Assembly (NCBI GenBank): GCA_017472565.1
Contig: JAFUPY010000038.1
Coordinates: 1-64,000, forward strand
Source: Eubacterium sp.
Lineage (GTDB): Bacteria; Bacillota; Clostridia; Lachnospirales; Lachnospiraceae
Reading direction: 5' to 3'
DNA length: 64,000 nt
The translations under genes were made by a program, and so were the position numbers. Numbering within the stretch: the first letter of the stretch is position 1; each line of letters begins with the position of its first letter. Positions 58,191-64,000 of the stretch are shown piece by piece. The notes beneath the pieces were generated by a model, which saw only the letters and a list, made by a program, of their open reading frames with translations, had not been told where the DNA came from and did not search any database.

Positions 58191-58604
58191 CTATTCTTCC
58201 AAACCAAATAGCTTCTCGCCAACGATACGAATTCCTTCTTTGATGCAGTCATTACAACTCATCAACATGTTCCCTGTATCAACACCCTTGATCACACGGC
58301 ATTCCAGAGAACCAACTCGTTTTTCAAATTCTTCCCGCAGTTCCTTTACCAGCGCCATTGTCTGTGGCTTGGTCAGTTTCGCTTCCGGATTCCCGGCACT
58401 GTTTTTCAGACCAGCAGCCATGAACATACCAGTTGCAGCACCACAAGTGCCCATCATACCCATACCAAGGCCAAAACCTTCAGACACTTTAAATAGTATT
58501 TCTTCATCCACGCCCAGCAAATCACTGTAGGCACAGACGACACACTGGCAACAGTTATAGCCCTTTGCGTGATTTTCTTCTACTTTATTCACTCTATTTT
58601 CCAT
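58191..58604 (-). CDS. C_GCAxxG_C_C family redox-type protein
   Basis: 137 aa. Shows the family pattern: clustered Cys near the N-terminus (GYNCCQCVVCAY), GTCGAATGMFMAAG in the middle, and later Cys in LECRVIKG and CNDCIKEGIRIV. Such proteins are thought to bind metal or carry redox Cys, often with flavodoxin- or metal-linked genes. It is divergent from an HxlR regulator, which often senses redox or electrophile stress, so the pair may be linked. Confidence 0.85.
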   Translation of the reverse strand: MENRVNKVEENHAKGYNCCQCVVCAYSDLLGVDEEILFKVSEGFGLGMGMMGTCGAATGMFMAAGLKNSAGNPEAKLTKPQTMALVKELREEFEKRVGSLECRVIKGVDTGNMLMSCNDCIKEGIRIVGEKLFGLEE

Positions 58605-58685
58605 AAAAAGACTCCTTACTTGATGTTATCCCGTCTATTTTAGCACACTTCCTAATATTTTTGCACAAATACCTGGTATTTTCTC

Positions 58686-58713
58686 TTGAAATATTAAAAA
58701 TGTATGTTACAAT
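58686..58713 (+). promoter_or_regulatory. Promoter for the HxlR regulator
   Basis: TTGAAA (58686-58691), 16 bases, TACAAT (58708-58713). The start point would fall at the left edge of the dyad that follows. Confidence 0.7.
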
Positions 58714-58718
58714 AAAAC

Positions 58719-58761
58719 GGACAAAAGGTTACCTGTATGATACTAATAACCTTTTTCGTCC
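58719..58761. promoter_or_regulatory. Candidate operator dyad for the HxlR regulator
   Basis: GGAC then AAAAGGTTA (58719-58731) mirrors TAACCTTTTT then GTCC (up to 58761), with about 15 bases between. It begins six bases after the -10, so a bound dimer would block its own promoter. Not followed by a T run, so it is not a terminator. Confidence 0.6.
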
Positions 58762-58812
58762 ACTAAAGTATTGCATTCATATCATTCCGATATATCTAAA
58801 AGGAGGGCCCCT

Positions 58813-59232
58813 ATGGACTATGTAAATCCTTATCATTTTGTAACAAATTGTATTTCAGGAAAATGGAAAATGACCATTCTTCACCATATTCATCATTATG
58901 GTAAGATTCGTTTTAATGAAACCAAAAAGACACTTGGCGTAAGTGAGAAAGTGTTAAGTCAGCAGTTAAAAGAACTGACAAACGATGGTCTGGTTCAGAG
59001 AATTCAGTATAATACCATTCCACTTAAGGTAGAATATATCTTAACCCCACTTGGCGAAGATCTGGTTCCAGCATTGGATATTCTCTATGTATGGAGCGTT
59101 CGTCGTCTGGACAGCTTAAAGCTTCCAATTGATCCTGACGCTTTCAAAGTACATACCGAAGCCAAGTACGAAGATGCATTAAAAGACATCTTGGATACCT
59201 ACCAGCACAAAATTCACTCAGAAGAAGAATAA
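58813..59232 (+). CDS. HxlR family transcriptional regulator
   Basis: 139 aa from the ATG at 58813, with AGGAGGG upstream; a longer frame to 58771 has no site. MarR-like winged helix of HxlR type: CISGKWKMTILHHI at the start, then FNETKKTLGVSEKVLSQQLK and the wing YILTPLGEDLVPAL. Two Cys are not conserved; only one Cys (in TNCISGKW) is present near the N-terminus, as in YodB/HypR-type sensors. A dyad over its own promoter suggests autoregulation. Confidence 0.92.
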   Translation: MDYVNPYHFVTNCISGKWKMTILHHIHHYGKIRFNETKKTLGVSEKVLSQQLKELTNDGLVQRIQYNTIPLKVEYILTPLGEDLVPALDILYVWSVRRLDSLKLPIDPDAFKVHTEAKYEDALKDILDTYQHKIHSEEE

Positions 59233-59262
59233 AAAAGAATGGATCAACTCCATTCTTTTTTA
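59231..59262. terminator. Terminator after the HxlR gene
   Basis: AAAAAGAATGGA (59232-59243) pairs with TCCATTCTTTTT (59249-59260), then TTATT. It overlaps the stop codon region. Confidence 0.9.
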
Positions 59263-59294
59263 TTGCAAATATTATAATGATTGATGTAAATTCA

Positions 59295-59328
59295 AAATCT
59301 CCCCGTGAACTTCACGAGGAGATTTTTA
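59295..59328. terminator. Bidirectional terminator before ptb
   Basis: AAAATCTCC and CGTGAA pair with TTCACG and GGAGATTTT (59295-59327). It ends the phosphotransacylase gene on the minus strand (stop at 59370) and backs up the HxlR terminator. Confidence 0.8.
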
Positions 59329-59369
59329 TTGAGATAGTTTTGGAAAATTTGATTTGCTTTGCCTGTTAC

Positions 59370-60287
59370 TTATTCTGTTTTACCAGCACTTACAGCAGCT
59401 GCAAGTACTAAGGATAAGAATTTTTCTTTTGCTGTTGATCCTCTGGATGTGAATACAACTGGTACTTTAGATCCTACAACAAATCCAGCCATGTTACCTT
59501 TTGCAATGAATGTGATTGCTTTTCCTAATACGTTACCAACCTGGATATTTGGAACAAGGATAACGTCAGCATCACCTGCAACTGGGCTTTCAAAGCCTTT
59601 GATTTTAGCACTTTCAGCGTCAATTGCAAGGTCGAGAGAGATTGGTCCTTCAATGATGCAGTCTTTGATTTCGCCATTGAGATACATCTGTTTTAATGCG
59701 TCTGCTTCTACAGTTTCCGGCATCTTTGGATTTACTTTTTCAACAGCAGCTACACATGCAATCTTTGGACATTCATAACCAAGTTTCTTCAGAACATCTA
59801 CTGTATTTTCAATAATCTGTTTTTTCTGTTCTAAAGTTGGGTATGTCATCATACCACCGTCTGTTGTAACAAGTAATTTGTGGTAATATGGAAGTTCGTC
59901 AAATACAAAATGGGACATGACACGACCTGTACCAAGACCTGTTTCTTTATTTACAACTGGTTTTAAGAGTCTGGAAGTATCAATGTTTCCTTTCAGAATA
60001 AAATCACCTTTGCCTTCATGAATTAACTGTACTGTTTTCTGTGCTGCTTCATCTGCATCTGGAACATCATAAATATCTGCTTCATCAACTACTAAACCAA
60101 TCTTTGCAGAAATATCATCGATTTTTGCTTTGTCACCAACTAATACTGGTTTCACAATGCCTTCATCCATACCTTCTTTTACTGCTTCTAATGTGTGTTC
60201 ATCACCTGCAGCAGCAACAACAACCTTCATTGGTTCTGGAAAACTTTTTACTTTTTCAACAAGAATGTCAAAATTTTTTAATACCAT
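59370..60287 (-). CDS. ptb: Phosphate acyltransferase, phosphate butyryltransferase-like
   Basis: 305 aa. PTA/PTB family: moves acyl groups between CoA and phosphate. VVVAAAGDEHTLEAVKEG at the start, LKGNIDTSRLLKPVVNKETG, HFVFDELPYYHKLLVTTDGG, and the end ADVILVPNIQVGNVLGKAI, which resemble Ptb more than Pta. No butyrate kinase gene lies beside it, so either the kinase is elsewhere or the enzyme uses another short acyl-CoA. It may recover ATP from the acyl-CoA made by the catabolic genes next door. Own promoter. Confidence 0.88.
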   Translation of the reverse strand: MVLKNFDILVEKVKSFPEPMKVVVAAAGDEHTLEAVKEGMDEGIVKPVLVGDKAKIDDISAKIGLVVDEADIYDVPDADEAAQKTVQLIHEGKGDFILKGNIDTSRLLKPVVNKETGLGTGRVMSHFVFDELPYYHKLLVTTDGGMMTYPTLEQKKQIIENTVDVLKKLGYECPKIACVAAVEKVNPKMPETVEADALKQMYLNGEIKDCIIEGPISLDLAIDAESAKIKGFESPVAGDADVILVPNIQVGNVLGKAITFIAKGNMAGFVVGSKVPVVFTSRGSTAKEKFLSLVLAAAVSAGKTE

Positions 60288-60333
60288 AAGACTCTTCTCC
60301 TTTTGTTATGTGTTTATTGAAATTCGTTCCACA

Positions 60334-60385
60334 TTAGCTTGCGCTAAACTAGGAAAATTATAGCATATTGCATAGGTAAACTCAA
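60334..60385 (-). promoter_or_regulatory. Promoter for ptb with a small inverted repeat
   Basis: Minus strand TTGAGT (60380-60385), 17 bases, TATAAT (60357-60362). Downstream, near the start point, lies TTAGC-TTGC-GCTAA (60334-60347), which might be an operator. Confidence 0.7.
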
Positions 60386-60445
60386 GAATAAATTTTATGA
60401 AATATATTTTATATTATGCAAGATATTTAATTCTGGCTGGCAATA

Positions 60446-60484
60446 TATAAAAAGACCGCTGAACTTCTCTCGTCCAACGGTCTG
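60446..60484 (-). terminator. Terminator after the GntR gene
   Basis: Minus strand AGACCG, then TTGGAC, pairs with GTTCAG, then CGGTCT (60453-60483), followed by TTTTTATA. Confidence 0.88.
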
Positions 60485-60489
60485 GCTTT

Positions 60490-61176
60490 CTACATTTCAC
60501 TCTGACGTTTTTTTACTGTTTCCAGATTTTTTACGATATAATTTCTTGCCCAAAGCTGGTGTCCTTCCAACCCATCACATACTTTTGCAAAATCGTTTTC
60601 TTTTACTGCTTCGTAAATAGTTTCAAAATATGTAATACCTGTGTGGTAGAGTTCCCCACTGCCCCCTTCTTCTCTTGGCATTGCAAACAATGCATGAAGA
60701 ATCTGATCCATACCGGTCAAAGAAGCCATGTTGTTGACCAGCAAGCTGTTGTTTGAATTTTTAAAGAACACATCTTTAATGCTTTTTATGCACTGACAGC
60801 TTTGGATCACACCATCAGAATGTCTGTAATCCTCAATAAATGCACCGATTTCTGCAGCCATTTCTTCAATGTTACCACGTTTCATCGCGTATCGTGCTGC
60901 TGTCATCTCATAAGCAAAGGACACTTCCTGGAACATACGCACATCATCCGGAGTCACATCAATCACACGGGCACCAACATTGTTTTCAAATTCAATCAAA
61001 CCTTCGTTTAGCAGTCTGTTCAATGCCTCTCTTACAGGGGTGGAGCTTACACCATACTCTTCCTGTAATTTACTAACATTTAACTTACTTCCAAATGGAA
61101 GTTCCAAGCCAACAATTCTTTCCTTTAATTTTTCATAAACCTGATCAACCAGGGACATTCTTTTAATAACAGCCAT
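60490..61176 (-). CDS. GntR family regulator, FadR/FCD subfamily
   Basis: 228 aa from the ATG at 61176 (MAVIKRMSLVDQVYEKL), with AGAGGAG upstream; a longer frame adds 35 unlikely residues. Winged helix with LNVSKLQEEYGVSSTPVREALNR, then an all-helical FCD domain with EMTAARYAMKRGNIEEMA and ligand-site residues in HTGITYFETIYEAV and GLEGHQLWARNYI. FCD members bind organic acids. It lies between ptb and the keto-acid operon, so it probably controls one or both. Confidence 0.92.
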   Translation of the reverse strand: MAVIKRMSLVDQVYEKLKERIVGLELPFGSKLNVSKLQEEYGVSSTPVREALNRLLNEGLIEFENNVGARVIDVTPDDVRMFQEVSFAYEMTAARYAMKRGNIEEMAAEIGAFIEDYRHSDGVIQSCQCIKSIKDVFFKNSNNSLLVNNMASLTGMDQILHALFAMPREEGGSGELYHTGITYFETIYEAVKENDFAKVCDGLEGHQLWARNYIVKNLETVKKRQSEM

Positions 61177-61269
61177 GGAATACTTCTCCTCTTGTCTCAA
61201 TGTATTTATAGTAAAACACAAAATAGATGCGTTTGTTATCCCAAATCGAAATTTTACATTTGATATTTT

Positions 61270-61299
61270 GCATAATAACAAATCCTTGCTTTATTATGC
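61270..61299. promoter_or_regulatory. Inverted repeat upstream of the GntR gene
   Basis: GCATAATAA (61270-61278) and TTATTATGC (61291-61299), perfect 9-bp arms with 12 bases between. The half TATTATGC also occurs at 60413-60420, upstream of the ptb -35. Candidate GntR site. Confidence 0.45.
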
Positions 61300-61334
61300 C
61301 ACAACTTTGTTAAATTGTAAACCAACTATATCGT

Positions 61335-61363
61335 AAAAAAAGAGACCTGCAATCACAGGTCTC
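61335..61363 (-). terminator. Terminator after the zinc-ribbon gene
   Basis: GAGACCTG (61342-61349) pairs with CAGGTCTC (61356-61363), and the minus strand continues TTTTTTT. It ends the keto-acid operon. Confidence 0.92.
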
Positions 61364-61370
61364 CTTCTCA

Positions 61371-61559
61371 CTATTCTACTTCAAAGTATTCTGCATCGTC
61401 TACCTGACGTGCACCTTCTTTTTCGTAAACACCCATTACTTTACATTTTGGACAATAGCCGAACTCTTCGCCAAATTCCTGCATCAGGTCAAGGGCATAT
61501 TCGAACTTGAATCCGCATTCAGGGCAATGGTAGTACATATATAAAGCTCCCCAAGTCAT
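61371..61559 (-). CDS. Small zinc-ribbon protein in the keto-acid operon
   Basis: 62 aa with GGAGGG before the ATG. Two CxxC pairs: YHCPECGFKFEY and GYCPKCKVMGVYEKE, about 20 residues apart, making a rubredoxin/zinc-ribbon site; the end is acidic (DDAEYFEVE). Fourteen bases after the beta-keto acid cleavage gene. It could be a metal carrier, a small electron carrier or a subunit-like partner. Not a named family to my knowledge. Confidence 0.82.
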   Translation of the reverse strand: MTWGALYMYYHCPECGFKFEYALDLMQEFGEEFGYCPKCKVMGVYEKEGARQVDDAEYFEVE

Positions 61560-61573
61560 GGTTCACCCTCCGA

Positions 61574-62413
61574 TTATTTCATGCCAAGGATTTCACGAGC
61601 TTCGTCTGGAGTAGCAACTTCGTTACCATATTCACGGATAACACGTGCTGCTCTTTCAACGAACTGAGCGTTGCTGTCAGCAAGAACGCCTTTCGCGTAC
61701 ATAACGTTGTCTTCCATACCTACACGGATATGTCCGCCAAGTGCTACTGCACCATAGAGCATTTCTAATGCGCTGTGGCCAACACCGAAGCAAGACCATG
61801 TAGAACCTGGGCAAAGAGCTTCCATAGTTTCTTTCATGAATACTAAGTTCTTCATAGAACCTGGGATACCGTTAGCACATCCCATACAGAACTGGAAGTG
61901 TAATGGAGCTTTTAACACACCTTTTTTCAGGTAGTAAGCAGCATTTCCGATCATACCTGGATCGAATACTTCGATTTCTGGTTTTGTACCAGTTTCCTGG
62001 AATAAGTAACCACAGTCTGTTAAGAATTTTGGTGTATTTAAGAATAAACCACTGTGTAACCAGTTCATAGAACCACAGTCATAAGAAGCCATTTCTGGTT
62101 TTAATTCTTTGATGTGAGCAACACGAAGTTCATCATCAGCGTGGATATCACCAGATGTTGTTAAGTTAAGGATGATATCACAATCTGGGTATCTTTCATG
62201 GATTAAATCAACTGTTTCTTTGAATTTAACAGGATCCATAACACCGTTACCGTTGTCATCTCTCATATGAAGATGAGCGATTGCAGCGCCGGCTTTCCAG
62301 CAAGCGTATACATCATCAGCGATTTCTGATGGTGTCATTGGTACGTTAGGGTTGTTTTCTTTTTTTGGCCATGCGCCTGTTACAGCAGCTGTGATAATAG
62401 TTTTCTTTGCCAT
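61574..62413 (-). CDS. Beta-keto acid cleavage enzyme (BKACE, DUF849)
   Basis: 279 aa. BKACE/Kce family: condenses a 3-keto acid with acetyl-CoA and splits it to acetoacetate-type and new acyl-CoA products, using zinc. Zinc ligands His47 and His49 in AIAHLHMRDD, with the Glu in GGHIRVGMEDN; substrate-region motifs ILNLTTSGDIH and EIEVFDPGMI. The substrate (lysine-derived 3-keto-5-aminohexanoate, dehydrocarnitine or another) cannot be read from sequence. Next to a 3-hydroxyacid dehydrogenase-family gene. Confidence 0.92.
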   Translation of the reverse strand: MAKKTIITAAVTGAWPKKENNPNVPMTPSEIADDVYACWKAGAAIAHLHMRDDNGNGVMDPVKFKETVDLIHERYPDCDIILNLTTSGDIHADDELRVAHIKELKPEMASYDCGSMNWLHSGLFLNTPKFLTDCGYLFQETGTKPEIEVFDPGMIGNAAYYLKKGVLKAPLHFQFCMGCANGIPGSMKNLVFMKETMEALCPGSTWSCFGVGHSALEMLYGAVALGGHIRVGMEDNVMYAKGVLADSNAQFVERAARVIREYGNEVATPDEAREILGMK

Positions 62414-62450
62414 TTTTGTTTTTCCTCATTTCTTATTTATAAACTTTGAA

Positions 62451-62480
62451 CAAGCCCATTGCACTACTGCAACGGGCTTA
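62451..62480 (-). other. Intercistronic hairpin between the cyclase and BKACE genes
   Basis: Minus strand AAGCCC then TTGCA pairs with TGCAA then GGGCTT, but no T run follows on that strand. It may stabilise the upstream message or pause polymerase to set different levels of the two genes. Confidence 0.6.
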
Positions 62481-62512
62481 TTCTTATATTTTTTTGATAA
62501 ATCCAATCAAAA

Positions 62513-63523
62513 TTATTTGTTACGGTTGAAAAGTCTCTGGATGTAATCAAGACCGGAAAGACCGTAATCTGCTTCTTCACCATAACCTGTTCCGCAGTAT
62601 TTGTATTTTCTTTCTGGAACGGATTTGTCGATGTTTTCTTCATCAACGTAAGCAACTGGATGAGCCATAGAGCCATCGCCCATGTACCATCTGATTGGGT
62701 AGCAGTGGAATTCAAACCATCTACCTGGAATAATCTGATCAAGATCACCACCAAGGTTTTCAACACCAACGATACCATGACCAAGCATTTCTTTGTGACA
62801 TGGTTCCCATGTTCCCCAGCATCCGATAGCTTCTAAGTCACCGAAGTTTTCATCGTATTTTTCCTGACCGAAGATTCTGATGTATTCTTCTTTATCGAAT
62901 TCAGCGTAAGCTTCTTCGCCAAAGAGTTCTTTGTATTCTTCTACGATTGGTCTACCAGTAGCACCAAGAAGGTTCATTCTTGTCATACCGTTAGTACCCA
63001 TAGCTGTGTGAAGTGGGTGGTCAAGAGCCTGACCGTCCATAGCTACACATTTAACGCCCTGTTTTACAAACCATTTACCAGCTTTGTTACCTGTACCAGC
63101 TGCGTAATGATAGTAAGCTTTGGAATCGTCGAAGTAACGATGCATACCAGAGTTAATGCAAAGGATCTTGCCTTTCAGATCACCGTCTTTTAAGCCGTAT
63201 TCTTTCATACAAGCATCAAGATGTTCGTCTGTGATCAGACCCCATGGTTCGATATCGATTTTGAATACGATAGCTTCGCCTGCATAAGCATCAGCTGGCA
63301 TTTCATGTGTATAACGAGCACGTCTGCCATCGAATTCGTATTCCATAACGTGACGTGGTGCATCACAGTGTGTACCTGTATGCATTGTACATGTGATTCT
63401 CTGTGTAAGAACACCACCTTTTGCCATGGAATGTGCTCCTACGATATCTGGCTTGTCAAAATATGGCCAACGTGGAATTTCTGCACTAAATGGATGCGCT
63501 AAATCTACAACTACTTTTCCCAT
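62513..63523 (-). CDS. Cyclase/kynurenine formamidase family hydrolase
   Basis: 336 aa, longer than the usual 210-260, so it is a large member. Metal motif HTGTHCDAPRHV with His48, His52, Asp54 and His58, the HxGTHxDxPxH signature. GGAGG lies before the ATG. The family opens amide or ring bonds (formylkynurenine, isatin, cyclic amides). Large C-terminal part with GHGIVGVENLGGDLDQIIPG. In this operon it may open a lactone or lactam to the free acid. Function inferred from family and place only. Confidence 0.85.
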   Translation of the reverse strand: MGKVVVDLAHPFSAEIPRWPYFDKPDIVGAHSMAKGGVLTQRITCTMHTGTHCDAPRHVMEYEFDGRRARYTHEMPADAYAGEAIVFKIDIEPWGLITDEHLDACMKEYGLKDGDLKGKILCINSGMHRYFDDSKAYYHYAAGTGNKAGKWFVKQGVKCVAMDGQALDHPLHTAMGTNGMTRMNLLGATGRPIVEEYKELFGEEAYAEFDKEEYIRIFGQEKYDENFGDLEAIGCWGTWEPCHKEMLGHGIVGVENLGGDLDQIIPGRWFEFHCYPIRWYMGDGSMAHPVAYVDEENIDKSVPERKYKYCGTGYGEEADYGLSGLDYIQRLFNRNK

Positions 63524-63563
63524 TTTAAGTTACCTCCGTAAAATAAATATAAATATAATTTTG

Positions 63564-63597
63564 ATACGGAGCATGCTGCTAAGCAGCATGTCCGTAT
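63564..63597 (-). other. Intercistronic hairpin before the cyclase gene
   Basis: ATACGGA then CATGCTGCT pairs with AGCAGCATG then TCCGTAT. No T run on the minus strand follows. Similar in kind to the hairpin at 62451-62480. Confidence 0.65.
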
Positions 63598-63645
63598 ATC
63601 ATCAATGAATTGTGCCTTGCTATAGTATAGCCAGGGATGGCAAGA

Positions 63646-64000
63646 TTATTTGCCGTATACCATCTTGATAAGATATTCGTTTAATCCTGCGTTGGTTTCA
63701 GCGATTTCTTCTTCTGTATACTTCATGAAACCTTCTTTATAACCATCGATTGTTTCAGCACGGAAACCAAGTTTCTCAGCTTCTAACATTTCTTTCACGA
63801 TTGGAGATGGTTCATGATTGTCTGCCAGATGTTTTAATACATAGCTGTGGATGTTCCATGTAAGCTGTGTACCAACCATATCAGAGTTTACTAATGGTGG
63901 TAAGTATGGAAGTCTTAAACCAAAGCTGTATTTACATGCATCGTCAACAGTCTTAGCATCAGCGATACCCTGATCAACGATAGAGATTGCTTCACGCCAT
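63646..64000 (-). CDS. 3-hydroxyacyl-CoA dehydrogenase family protein, C-terminal fragment
   Basis: The frame is open to the window edge; about 117 codons are visible. The visible start reads WREAISIVDQGIADAKTVDD, then YSFGLRLPYLPPLVNSDMVG, which is the C-terminal helical domain of the 3-hydroxyacyl-CoA dehydrogenase / carnitine and gulonate dehydrogenase superfamily (NAD-binding part outside the window). Likely oxidises a 3-hydroxy acid or its CoA ester to the 3-keto form for the BKACE two genes downstream. Confidence 0.78.
   Translation of the reverse strand, partial: WREAISIVDQGIADAKTVDDACKYSFGLRLPYLPPLVNSDMVGTQLTWNIHSYVLKHLADNHEPSPIVKEMLEAEKLGFRAETIDGYKEGFMKYTEEEIAETNAGLNEYLIKMVYGK

Overview
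The window looks like chromosome from a spore-forming, low-to-moderate GC Firmicute, most likely a Lachnospiraceae (Clostridia) gut anaerobe. Support: the spoIIIA operon, spoIVA, spoIVB and spoIIM; the argR-recN-spoIVB and recA-recX-rny orders; strong GGAGG ribosome binding sites; TTGACA/TATAAT promoters; a Firmicutes-type LexA box. Genus is not resolved. Most genes are on the minus strand.

Layout. 1-3600: the end of an sstT-like serine/threonine symporter, a membrane-anchored linear-amide C-N hydrolase, a coiled-coil protein and a plus-strand TrmH-type RNA methyltransferase. 3600-13900: a long minus-strand run reading asp23, nusB, xseA, xseB, ispA, dxs, tlyA, nadK, argR, recN, spoIVB; spo0A, commonly next to spoIVB, is not there. 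13980-19100: ligA, a pseudouridine synthase, two unknown proteins (one with two SH3b domains) and tRNA-Arg(CCG). 19165-22560: shikimate genes in two divergent pairs, aroD/aroK and aroE/aroF, sharing a control region. 22590-27600: xerD, spoIIM, and a queuosine-precursor operon queD-queE-folE-queC-queF behind a preQ1-I-like riboswitch and terminator. 27630-36000: an SseB-family trio, rny, recA-recX with an SOS box, prfC and deoB.

36100-41400: the spoIIIA operon (AA to AH); spoIIIAE is broken by an apparent one-base frameshift and spoIIIAF is very short. 41500-48000 is more accessory: a secreted surface protein, a Uma2-family nuclease, an ECF sigma/anti-sigma/lipoprotein set and an L,D-transpeptidase lipoprotein. 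48200-55600: rpsU (58 aa), alaS-rnhA-deaminase-purine nucleoside phosphorylase, and spoIVA, whose ribosome binding site lies inside a terminator-like hairpin. 55600-59300: a LysR regulator, malQ, a C_GCAxxG_C_C protein and an HxlR regulator with a dyad over its start point.

59370-64000: a phosphotransacylase, a GntR/FCD regulator, and a probable catabolic operon (3-hydroxyacyl-CoA dehydrogenase family, cyclase/formamidase family, beta-keto acid cleavage enzyme, 62-aa zinc ribbon). This is the best candidate for an uncharacterised pathway: it would oxidise a 3-hydroxy acid, cleave the 3-keto acid with acetyl-CoA, and perhaps recover energy from the acyl-CoA. No CRISPR array, transposase or prophage was seen.
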